Both the position numbers and the translations under genes were made by a program. A DNA stretch of 5,139 bases, taken from the NCBI GenBank assembly GCA_937895515.1, contig CALAYS010000007.1, positions 1-5,139 on the forward strand. The letters run 5' to 3'. The notes beneath the pieces are model-generated. The model saw nothing but the letters and a program-made list of their open reading frames with translations. It did not search any database and was not told the origin of the DNA. This stretch comes from an uncultured bacterium. GTDB lineage: Bacteria > Patescibacteriota > Minisyncoccia > Phycocordibacterales > UBA9973. Positions 1 to 4,482 of the stretch are shown here, one piece after another; position 1 is the stretch's first letter; each line of letters opens with the position of its first letter.

Positions 1-70
1 CCGTAGCTCAGCTGGATAGAGCATCAGATTTCTAATCTGAGGGTCGAAGGTTCGAATCCTTCCGGGGTCA
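1..70 (+). tRNA. tRNA-Arg(TCT), 5' end missing
   Basis: The window starts inside this tRNA. The last three bases of the 5' acceptor strand (ccg, 1-3) pair with the start of the 3' acceptor strand cggggtc (63-69), so about four 5' bases lie outside. The D arm gctc/gagc, anticodon stem 24-28/36-40 with loop tttctaa (anticodon TCT at 31-33) and T arm gaagg/ccttc with loop ttcgaat are all intact. The discriminator is A70, followed by caa, so CCA is not encoded. It would read AGA, the dominant Arg codon here: 10 of 11 Arg codons in the 82-aa gene at 720 are AGA. The next gene starts only 7 nt after the tRNA. Confidence 0.95.
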
Positions 71-77
71 CAAAAAT

Positions 78-668
78 ATGGTATATAATAGAGAGGACAT
101 AGAAAAATTATTATTGGTAGATAAATTATCATATAAAAAAATTGGATCTATCTACGGTGTCTCTGGAGTCTGGATAAGAAAAAAATGTATAGATCTTGGA
201 ATAGAAATACCGGTTTCCGAGCATAGGAAAAACAATTCTTATATACCACATAATAAAGGTATTTCCAAGGTGAAAGAAATAAAATGTAAAAACTGTTTAG
301 CTATTATAGAAAGAGATGGAGGTTCTACCCCCAAGTTTTGTAATATTAAATGTCATGGCGAATATAAAAAGAAAAACAACGAAAAAAATTGGCTAGATAA
401 TCAGGACTTGTTTACTAATACTCTTAAAGTTAATATGATAACAATTAAGAGAATAGTTATGAGGGAGCAAAACAATAAATGCAGCATATGTGGAATTGAT
501 GATATATGGAACGGTGAAAAAATGGTATTGATTCTTGATCATATAGACGGTAATGCTGCAAATAACACTAGAAAAAACTTAAGATGTGTATGCCACAATT
601 GTGATTCACAACTACCTACATATAAAAGTAAGAATAAGATATCAGCCAGAACAAAAAGATACAACTAA
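78..668 (+). CDS. HNH homing-type endonuclease 1
   Basis: This 196-aa protein has the layout of a free-standing phage HNH endonuclease. Residues 5-45 look like a helix-turn-helix (YKKIGSIYGVSGVWIRKK). A Cys4 zinc knuckle follows with C70, C73, C88 and C92. The HNH nuclease core spans about 133-182: C135/C138, the catalytic-type LDHIDGN with D154-H155, N167 of NLR, and C172/C175. The family cuts DNA with one metal ion held by the beta-beta-alpha-metal fold; the zinc pairs hold the fold together. All expected core residues are present, so it looks intact. The ATG lies 7 nt after tRNA-Arg behind the leader caaaaat, with no Shine-Dalgarno, which suits a Bacteroidota host. Position against a tRNA gene suggests insertion as a mobile endonuclease gene. 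The DNA target cannot be read from the sequence. Confidence 0.9.
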   Translation: MVYNREDIEKLLLVDKLSYKKIGSIYGVSGVWIRKKCIDLGIEIPVSEHRKNNSYIPHNKGISKVKEIKCKNCLAIIERDGGSTPKFCNIKCHGEYKKKNNEKNWLDNQDLFTNTLKVNMITIKRIVMREQNNKCSICGIDDIWNGEKMVLILDHIDGNAANNTRKNLRCVCHNCDSQLPTYKSKNKISARTKRYN

Positions 669-692
669 AAATGAAAAAACAATACGATATGC

Positions 693-714
693 ATTAGGTT
701 TAATATAACCTAAT
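693..714 (+). other. 8-bp hairpin before the 82-aa gene
   Basis: ATTAGGTT (693-700) is the exact reverse complement of AACCTAAT (707-714), with the 6-nt loop taatat. It lies between HNH endonuclease 1 and the next start codon, ending 5 nt before the ATG at 720. No T-run follows, so it is not a standard terminator. It could be an operator palindrome, a translational control hairpin or an mRNA 3'-end stabiliser. Confidence 0.5.
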
Positions 715-719
715 TCAAA

Positions 720-968
720 ATGTCAAGAAACAGAAACAGAGCAAAGCTCAATAGATGTTCAACTCCAAGAGAGTATAAATTAACATACTTAAAGCATGAA
801 TATGATTACTGCTTTATATGTTGCAAAAGAAGTGGAAGCTTCTATTATGATTGTTCACCTATGTCTATGAGAGGGAAGGGTAGACATGGTAACGGTAAAT
901 TAATTTCTACATTTGATGCTAGATCTTACAGAACCTGGAAACATAATAGGATTACACAGTATAAATAG
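720..968 (+). CDS. Small Cys-containing phage protein, unknown function
   Basis: I do not recognise this 82-aa protein. It is very basic at the N-terminus (Arg at 3, 5, 7, 12, 17). A central segment YCFICCKRSG carries C31, C34 and C35, with further Cys at 13 and 45. The CxxC and C45 could form part of a small zinc-binding site, but no complete finger can be drawn with certainty. Many Arg, Lys and Tyr residues would suit nucleic-acid binding (inference). Ten of 11 Arg codons are AGA, matching the tRNA-Arg(TCT) gene upstream. The ATG follows attcaaa, AT-rich without Shine-Dalgarno. The TAG stop is 7 nt before tRNA-Leu(TAG), so gene and tRNA are probably co-transcribed. There is no signal peptide or membrane segment. 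Confidence 0.7.
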   Translation: MSRNRNRAKLNRCSTPREYKLTYLKHEYDYCFICCKRSGSFYYDCSPMSMRGKGRHGNGKLISTFDARSYRTWKHNRITQYK

Positions 969-975
969 TAACCCT

Positions 976-1049
976 GCCCGGGTGGCGGAATTGGCATACG
1001 CGCTAGACTTAGGATCTAGATTTTGAGGGTTCGAGTCCCTCCTCGGGTA
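976..1049 (+). tRNA. tRNA-Leu(TAG) with short variable region
   Basis: Acceptor strands gcccggg/ctcgggt pair with G-T pairs at 1-72 and 6-67. The D stem is gcg/cgc (985-987/999-1001), with a leucine-type D arm containing GGAATTGG. The anticodon stem is ctaga/tctag and the loop cttagga, giving TAG at 1010-1012 (reads CUA and probably CUG). The T arm is gaggg/ccctc, and the discriminator is A1049 followed by caa. Between anticodon stem and T stem are only five bases (atttt, 1020-1024). Bacterial tRNA-Leu normally has a long variable arm, as its neighbour does, so charging as Leu is uncertain. Otherwise the cloverleaf is complete. Confidence 0.88.
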
Positions 1050-1059
1050 CAAATAATAA

Positions 1060-1141
1060 GGTCTGGTGGTGGAATTGGTAGACACGCCGTCTTGAGGGGG
1101 CGGTGCTAATAAGCGTGAGAGTTCGAATCTCTTTCAGATCA
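1060..1141 (+). tRNA. tRNA-Leu(GAG)
   Basis: Acceptor ggtctgg (1060-1066) pairs with tcagatc (1134-1140) using two G-T pairs. The D stem is gtg/cac. The anticodon stem 1087-1091/1099-1103 carries loop ttgaggg with anticodon GAG at 1094-1096 (CUC/CUU). A proper class II variable arm (1104-1116) has stem gct/agc. The T arm has loop ttcgaat, and the discriminator A1141, expected for Leu, is followed by caa. It lies 10 nt after tRNA-Leu(TAG). Only 13 nt separate it from the next start codon. Confidence 0.95.
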
Positions 1142-1154
1142 CAAAAAAAATTAA

Positions 1155-1577
1155 ATGATATCAATCTATCTAGACGACACCAGAACACCATTAGAGCATC
1201 CGCTAGGGAAAGAATGGGTTACAGTAAGAGATTATGACGAATTTGTTAAATTAGTCCTTAATACAGGTCTAAATAACGTCGAATTGATATCATTGGATCA
1301 TGATCTTGGCCCTTCCGCAATAGATCACTTCTTTAAAAATACAAGGTTCAATTACACCATATGCTACGATTCAATAACAGAAAAAACTGGGATGGATGTT
1401 GTTAAATGGTTAGTTAATTTAGCAAGAGAAAATAATCTGGGGATTCCACAATGCTACGTCCATAGCGCTAATCCAATAGGATCTGGTAACATGATGGGAT
1501 ATATTAATATGTATTTGAAAGAAAGAAGAAAACCCCAGACATGTATAAGAGCCAAATGGAATCATACCAGCGGATAA
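1155..1577 (+). CDS. Receiver-like cyclic-phosphate processing protein
   Basis: This 140-aa protein matches what I recall of a receiver-fold family predicted to process RNA 2',3'-cyclic-phosphate ends (Pfam 'cyclic-phosphate processing receiver', cREC type). Motifs in order: IYLDDTRTP with D7, D8 and R10 after strand 1; SLDHDLG with D48-H49-D50 after strand 2; TGMDVVKW at 78-85; and VHSANPIGSGNM with H103, S104, N106 and N112. The acidic residues would form a metal site and the His/Arg residues the rest of the active site. Length suits a stand-alone domain, with no membrane segment. The ATG is 13 nt after tRNA-Leu(GAG) behind an A-rich leader. Setting in a tRNA array suggests repair or end-processing of cleaved tRNAs. 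Family assignment is from motif memory; the biochemical role is a family-level prediction, not shown for this protein. Confidence 0.72.
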   Translation: MISIYLDDTRTPLEHPLGKEWVTVRDYDEFVKLVLNTGLNNVELISLDHDLGPSAIDHFFKNTRFNYTICYDSITEKTGMDVVKWLVNLARENNLGIPQCYVHSANPIGSGNMMGYINMYLKERRKPQTCIRAKWNHTSG

Positions 1578-1587
1578 AAATCTAATA

Positions 1588-1609
1588 CATCCCGGATATA
1601 TAAGGGATG
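1588..1609 (+). promoter_or_regulatory. Hairpin enclosing the start codon of the 230-aa gene
   Basis: CATCCC (1588-1593) pairs perfectly with GGGATG (1604-1609), leaving the 10-nt loop ggatatataa. The ATG at 1607-1609 forms the last three bases of the 3' arm. Other genes here start in open A-rich sequence, so this one may be translated less, or only when the upstream gene, ending 10 nt earlier at 1577, is being translated. The effect is inferred; the pairing is read directly. Confidence 0.45.
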
Positions 1610-2299
1610 AAACATTTACAACTATTCGAGGAATTTAATTCTTTAAAAAACGAACCGATAAACGAGGATCTTAATTCCTTGATATCAAGAGCAAAATCAG
1701 GATTTGCCACAACTGCAATAATAGCTTCATTATTAGCATCACCCGACATAAGTGCTAACATTAAAAATGAGATAGCAGGAAAATATAAGAATGTCGATGA
1801 CGATTCAGACGAAAGCATAGGAACAGGTATATGTGTATCGTCCGACGAATCACAATCAAAAAGGGTAGCTCTATCCCACGCAATAGTAAATATCAGCCAA
1901 TGTGTACCTCCTGGATCTAACCTTTCATACGAAGTTGTCGACGAAATAACATTAAAGCTCGAGGATGGTAGATATCAAACAACAGTTACCATCAAAATGG
2001 TAGAAAATGGGACCAATGTAACCAAAGGAGAATTGGAATCACATAAAAGAATATCAGCCAGAGATTATGCAAGTATGAAAAAAGAGATCAAGGTTGCAAA
2101 AATGAGAAAGGATGTTGAGGAGAGAGCAAAAAGACTTGGGTTTAAAACTGTTGAGGAGTACTATGCATGGCAAGAGGAAAGATCAAAAGGGGAAGATCAA
2201 CCATTAGATGGTTTACAAGGACCAAACTTTAAATCTACAAAATGTGGGGTTTCAAAAGCTGGGGCTAAGGATTCTAAAAAAGAGTGGAGCAAAAAATAA
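1607..2299 (+). CDS. MKH-tagged phage protein with one hydrophobic segment
   Basis: Function not recognised. This 230-aa protein opens with MKHLQLFEEFN, close to the start of the next gene and to tags I recall at the front of many otherwise unrelated phage proteins in this host group. A hydrophobic stretch at about 33-49 (FATTAIIASLLASPDIS) ends like a signal-peptide c-region and might be a membrane or export segment. Then come an acidic patch (64-69, DDDSDE), a region likely rich in beta strands (about 105-135), a charged helical region with possible coiled coil (about 155-195), and a Lys-rich tail. The chosen ATG gives the MKH tag, which supports it. The start lies in a hairpin (1588-1609). 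The next gene begins 9 nt after its stop, so they probably form an operon with the receiver-like gene. Confidence 0.75.
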   Translation: MKHLQLFEEFNSLKNEPINEDLNSLISRAKSGFATTAIIASLLASPDISANIKNEIAGKYKNVDDDSDESIGTGICVSSDESQSKRVALSHAIVNISQCVPPGSNLSYEVVDEITLKLEDGRYQTTVTIKMVENGTNVTKGELESHKRISARDYASMKKEIKVAKMRKDVEERAKRLGFKTVEEYYAWQEERSKGEDQPLDGLQGPNFKSTKCGVSKAGAKDSKKEWSKK

Positions 2300-2308
2300 A
2301 ATAAAAAT

Positions 2309-2554
2309 ATGAAACACATACAGAAATTTAATTCTACATTACTCGAGGAAGTGATGAATAAAAATACTAACACGTCAATAAGAACTGTTTTGGTAACATA
2401 TGGAGGAAAAGAGATGAAAGCCCTTGCAATAGGATATGGATCAGGACCATATTTCATGGAAAAATATTATATCCTGGAGGATACACCATATGATGCTTCT
2501 GATTTCGACGAGGTAAAAGAGATTTCTGCAGACGAAATAATCAAAAATATTTAA
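2309..2554 (+). CDS. MKH-tagged small phage protein
   Basis: This 81-aa protein of unknown function starts MKHIQKFNSTLLEEV, sharing the tag form MKH(L/I)Q..F with the gene just upstream although the rest is unrelated. After a Thr/Asn-rich linker (20-24) comes a compact domain, probably beta-rich (about 25-55, with GGKEMKALAIGYGSGPYF), and an acidic tail (DASDFDEVKEISADEI, 62-77). No membrane segment or catalytic motif is seen. The start follows taaaataaaaat, the open A-rich leader typical here. It is the last gene before promoter 1, and its stop overlaps the A-tract of that promoter cassette. Confidence 0.72.
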   Translation: MKHIQKFNSTLLEEVMNKNTNTSIRTVLVTYGGKEMKALAIGYGSGPYFMEKYYILEDTPYDASDFDEVKEISADEIIKNI

Positions 2555-2604
2555 AAAAAATCAAAAATAATTTTTTTTATTCGAAACTTTTCCATAAATT
2601 TGCA
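2551..2604 (+). promoter_or_regulatory. Promoter 1 (Bacteroidota type)
   Basis: A -7 box TAAATTTG (2595-2602) fits the Bacteroidota consensus TAnnTTTG. ATTCGAAA (2579-2586) lies exactly 8 nt upstream, and an A-tract followed by T8 (2571-2578) precedes it in the -33 region, where the usual TTG is replaced by T-rich DNA. The cassette recurs with about 80% identity at 4146-4200, which makes it very unlikely to be chance. The transcript should start near 2607 (inferred), about 47 nt before the 42-aa gene. Confidence 0.7.
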
Positions 2605-2653
2605 TAAAATATTAAAATCAATTAGATATATAAATCTATAATTTAAAAACACA

Positions 2654-2782
2654 ATGAAAACAACTTTCAGAAATAATGTAAAACCGTTTATGCCGCAGAG
2701 CGTTGCACCCTTTAATCAGGTGGGCATTGCCAAATGGTATAATGGGTACAGCAAGGGATCTGGAGGTCACGATATAATTTAA
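2654..2782 (+). CDS. 42-aa small protein between promoter 1 and terminator
   Basis: This open frame (ATG at 2654, TAA at 2780-2782) encodes 42 residues beginning MKTTFRNNVKPFMPQSVAPF and ending SGGHDII. The second half is Gly/Tyr-rich (KWYNGYSKGSGG). I recognise no family; no membrane segment or Cys motif is seen. The case for a real gene is context: a well-formed promoter about 50 nt upstream, an A-rich leader (aaaacaca) before the ATG, and a strong terminator 35 nt after the stop, so it would be a monocistronic transcript. Overall the protein is basic and may be disordered. A structured non-coding RNA using the same promoter and terminator remains possible. Confidence 0.6.
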   Translation: MKTTFRNNVKPFMPQSVAPFNQVGIAKWYNGYSKGSGGHDII

Positions 2783-2817
2783 TGTAAGCACTAGTCAAAT
2801 AAGCATTAAATATTTTT

Positions 2818-2851
2818 ACTCCAGATCTTAAAAGATCTGGAGTTTTTTTTT
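2818..2851 (+). terminator. Strong intrinsic terminator
   Basis: A perfect 12-bp stem pairs ACTCCAGATCTT (2818-2829) with AAGATCTGGAGT (2832-2843). In practice the two central pairs open to give a small A-rich loop. It is followed by an unbroken run of nine T (2843-2851). It ends the transcript of the 42-aa gene on the + strand. The upstream side has T rather than A runs, so it should not work for the - strand. tRNA-Pro starts 19 nt later. Confidence 0.92.
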
Positions 2852-2870
2852 GGATTAGAATTAAAATTAA

Positions 2871-2946
2871 CGGGATGTGGACTAATTGGCTAAGTCGCCT
2901 GCTTTGGGAGCAGGACATCATCAGAGTTCGAGTCTCTGTATCCCGA
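2871..2946 (+). tRNA. tRNA-Pro(TGG)
   Basis: Acceptor cgggatg pairs with tatcccg, including the C1-G72 pair characteristic of bacterial tRNA-Pro. The D stem is gac/gtc. The anticodon stem cctgc/gcagg (2898-2902/2910-2914) carries loop tttggga with anticodon TGG at 2905-2907. The T arm is cagag/ctctg with loop ttcgagt, and discriminator A2946 is followed by caa. It stands just downstream of the terminator at 2818-2851 with no promoter visible in between, so its expression probably depends on read-through. The 75-aa gene begins 16 nt after it. Confidence 0.96.
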
Positions 2947-2962
2947 CAAATAAATAAATAAA

Positions 2963-3190
2963 ATGGCAACAATAAAAGAAATCGTAAAAGACAACAAAGT
3001 TAGATTTTCACATCTAAAGAATGACATCGCTTATTACAACGTTTTCGCTGATGGAGCAGATCACACATTTCCTGTTAGATTGAATGATATAGGTGAGGCG
3101 ACTTTGTTAGCTGAGGATAATGCCATCTTCTTTATGAGGTACATTAGAAAGGCTTTAGAGAACAACGAGTTTCATAAAGCAACTAGATAA
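2963..3190 (+). CDS. Small conserved phage protein, unknown function
   Basis: This 75-aa protein begins MATIKEIVKDNKVRFSHLKN. Its second half carries FPVRLNDIGEATLLAEDNA and FMRYIRKALEN. This resembles a short hypothetical protein I recall from several tailed phages, where FPVPL-D-G-AT and MRYIRKA are the recognisable parts; no function is known to me. Predicted layout is a small beta sheet (about 12-45) followed by a helix (about 53-68). There is no signal, membrane segment or Cys. The start follows caaataaataaataaa directly after tRNA-Pro. The stop lies 4 nt before tRNA-Trp, so it is tightly sandwiched between tRNAs and its mRNA may be freed by tRNA processing. Confidence 0.78.
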   Translation: MATIKEIVKDNKVRFSHLKNDIAYYNVFADGADHTFPVRLNDIGEATLLAEDNAIFFMRYIRKALENNEFHKATR

Positions 3191-3194
3191 ACAC

Positions 3195-3268
3195 ACGGGT
3201 ATGGTGCAATGGTAGCATAGGAGTCTCCAAAACTTCCGATATAGGTTCGACCCCTATTATCCGTGCCA
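3195..3268 (+). tRNA. tRNA-Trp(CCA) with encoded CCA
   Basis: Acceptor acgggta (3195-3201) pairs with tatccgt (3258-3264). The A1-T72 pair and discriminator G3265 are the known identity features of bacterial tRNA-Trp. The D stem is gtgc/gcat. The anticodon stem ggagt/acttc has loop ctccaaa with anticodon CCA at 3227-3229. The T arm is atagg/cctat. Unlike every other tRNA here, 3' CCA is encoded (3266-3268), which may mean a different origin. The 75-aa gene stops 4 nt before it. Confidence 0.93.
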
Positions 3269-3275
3269 GTTTTAT

Positions 3276-3346
3276 TGTCTGTTGATGTAACGGTAGCATC
3301 TGGGAATTTGGATCCCATTGTGCAGGTTCGAACCCTGCACAGACAA
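3276..3346 (+). tRNA. tRNA-Gln(TTG)
   Basis: Acceptor tgtctgt pairs perfectly with acagaca, with the weak T1-A72 pair usual for tRNA-Gln. The D stem is atg/cat. The anticodon stem tggga/tccca has loop atttgga with anticodon TTG at 3308-3310 (CAA/CAG). The T arm is gcagg/cctgc with loop ttcgaac. The discriminator A3346 is followed by caa; E. coli tRNA-Gln has G there, so charging efficiency may differ. It lies 7 nt after the CCA of tRNA-Trp. Confidence 0.94.
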
Positions 3347-3397
3347 CAAATTTTATATATTTAGGTTCGAATTGATATATAGAATAAAAATATTAAA

Positions 3398-4144
3398 ATG
3401 AAAAGTACAGAAAGATGGGAAGAAGATACGCTGAGAAAAGTAATATCTAAATCTAAATCACTAAATGAAGTTCTTATAAAACTAGGATTAGTGCCAGGTG
3501 GACATAACAACAAAACATTTAAAAAATATAGGGATCTATATAATATAGACACCCTACATTTTACCAAATGCTACAATGTTATATCAAATCTCAGTCGGGA
3601 GAATAAAATAAATTTATCCGATATACTGGTAGAAAATTCGAGTTATAATAGAACGCATTTAAAAAAAAGATTATATGAAGAGGGTTTAAAGGAAAGAAAA
3701 TGTGAAATGTGCGGACAGGGGGAGGAATGGTACGGAAATAGGATGAGTTTAATATTGGATCATATTAATGGGATAAGGGATGATAATAGAATGGAAAATC
3801 TAAGAATATTGTGTCCAAATTGTAATTCTACATTAGATACTCATTGCGGTAAAAATAAGTACAATAAAAAAATAAAATTATCTAATTATAAGTCACTCTC
3901 GGAGGAATTAAAAACCTCAACAAAGTTTGAGATTTTTAAAAAATATGGGGAAACACACAATAATAAAAGGATGCTATTGGAACTAGAAAAATTGGAGCAT
4001 TTAAAGAAATCCGATATAGATTTTACCAAATTTGGTTGGGTATCAAAGGCAGCAAAAATAATAGGAGTGAAGGATCAGGTAGTCAATAGATGGATAAAAA
4101 GAGTTGATCCTGAATTTTATAAATCTTGCTTCGTTAGAAAATAG
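3398..4144 (+). CDS. HNH homing-type endonuclease 2
   Basis: This 248-aa nuclease belongs to the same broad class as the one at 78 but has different flanking modules. Residues about 10-57 (SLNEVLIKLGLVPGGHNNKT then IDTLHF) match a DNA-binding module common at the N-terminus of phage HNH enzymes. The HNH core spans about 100-150: C102/C105, LILDHINGIRDDN with D121-H122, N134 of ENLR, and C139/C142. A C-terminal helix-turn-helix of the nuclease-associated modular type follows (about 212-237, GWVSKAAKIIGV then VNRWIK), likely contributing to target recognition. All core residues are present, so it appears active. The ATG at 3398 follows aatattaaa without Shine-Dalgarno. It lies 51 nt after tRNA-Gln, again beside tRNA genes. 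Promoter 2 starts right after its stop. Confidence 0.92.
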   Translation: MKSTERWEEDTLRKVISKSKSLNEVLIKLGLVPGGHNNKTFKKYRDLYNIDTLHFTKCYNVISNLSRENKINLSDILVENSSYNRTHLKKRLYEEGLKERKCEMCGQGEEWYGNRMSLILDHINGIRDDNRMENLRILCPNCNSTLDTHCGKNKYNKKIKLSNYKSLSEELKTSTKFEIFKKYGETHNNKRMLLELEKLEHLKKSDIDFTKFGWVSKAAKIIGVKDQVVNRWIKRVDPEFYKSCFVRK

Positions 4145-4145
4145 A

Positions 4146-4200
4146 TTAAAAAATTATCGAAAAATATTTTTTTAATTCGAAAGCATTTCATATATTTGCA
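4146..4200 (+). promoter_or_regulatory. Promoter 2 (Bacteroidota type) for the distal tRNA cluster
   Basis: The -7 box TATATTTG (4191-4198) fits TAnnTTTG. ATTCGAAA at 4175-4182 lies exactly 8 nt upstream, as in promoter 1, and an A-tract plus T7 run precede it. Alignment with 2551-2604 shows about 80% identity. The transcript should start near 4203 (inferred) and carry tRNA-Lys, tRNA-Tyr, the tRNA-like RNA, tRNA-Asn and tRNA-Phe, since no terminator is seen before 4757. Confidence 0.72.
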
Positions 4201-4310
4201 ATGTTAAAAAATATGATCTTTGACATAACGGAAACTAAATCAATACACTAAAGTTGAAAAATCATAATAAACCGGACAGGTTTATTAAACAAAAACAGCT
4301 TTATTATAAT
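4201..4310 (+). other. Leader of the distal tRNA transcript, with hairpin
   Basis: This stretch between promoter 2 and tRNA-Lys holds no convincing gene; the longest frame from an ATG (4200) would give only 16 residues. It contains an 8-bp perfect hairpin, AATAAACC (4266-4273) with GGTTTATT (4279-4286) around the loop ggaca. No T-run follows, so it is not a terminator. It may act as a 5' processing or anti-termination element, or simply protect the RNA before RNase P cleavage; no function is shown. Confidence 0.4.
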
Positions 4311-4384
4311 GACCTCGTAACTCAGCTGGCTAGAGTACCAAACTTTTAATTTGGGAGTCATGGGTTCGAGTCCCATCGGGGTCA
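4311..4384 (+). tRNA. tRNA-Lys(TTT)
   Basis: Acceptor gacctcg pairs with cggggtc (one T-G pair). The D stem is actc/gagt. The anticodon stem ccaaa/tttgg has loop cttttaa with anticodon TTT at 4345-4347. The T arm is atggg/cccat with loop ttcgagt. The discriminator A4384 is followed by caa. AAA is abundant in these AT-rich genes. It is the first RNA of the cluster behind promoter 2. Confidence 0.96.
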
Positions 4385-4392
4385 CAACAATT

Positions 4393-4477
4393 GGGGATAC
4401 GGTCACGACGGCGGAGTGGCGGCAGACTGTAAATCTGTTACATCGATACACAGGGGGTTCGAATCCCTCTATCCTCA
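4393..4477 (+). tRNA. tRNA-Tyr(GTA)
   Basis: Acceptor ggggata pairs with tatcctc. The anticodon stem gcaga/tctgt has loop ctgtaaa with anticodon GTA at 4429-4431. A 14-nt variable region (4439-4452) fits a class II tRNA-Tyr, although its internal pairing is weak. The T arm is ggggg/ccctc with loop ttcgaat, and discriminator A4477 is followed by caa. The D arm is odd: position 8 is C instead of the near-universal T, and the best D stem is gtcac/gtggc (five pairs, one T-G). It may be slightly divergent but is probably functional. Confidence 0.9.
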
Positions 4478-4482
4478 CAAAC

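Noticed and set aside
671..697. 8-codon frame ATG AAA AAA between HNH 1 and the 82-aa gene
   Set aside because: Too short, and it ends inside the palindrome; no independent support.
900..1191. Overlapping minus-strand frames across the two tRNA-Leu genes
   Set aside because: Their peptides (RDSNPQ, EEGLEPSKS) are the well-known spurious translations of antisense tRNA sequence; no start context, and they overlap solid + strand features.
1582..2457. Minus-strand frames opposite the MKH-tagged genes
   Set aside because: Shadows of well-supported + strand genes, with no promoter or leader of their own.
2712..2972. Minus-strand frame across tRNA-Pro and the terminator
   Set aside because: Contains the antisense-tRNA signature RDTETRTLMM and runs through a strong + strand terminator; not a gene.
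3352..3382. AT-rich hairpin with ggttcgaat resembling a tRNA T loop or a third ATTCGAAA promoter
   Set aside because: The flanks do not form a T stem, and 8 nt after TTCGAA there is no TAnnTTTG box. It may be a tRNA remnant or weak promoter but cannot be supported.
3361..3567. Minus-strand frame opposite the start of HNH endonuclease 2
   Set aside because: Lies over the conserved N-terminal module of an intact nuclease and has low-complexity hydrophobic composition.
4200..4250. 16-codon frame at the start of the promoter 2 transcript
   Set aside because: The ATG is at or before the predicted transcription start, so it is probably not translated; kept only as part of the leader description.
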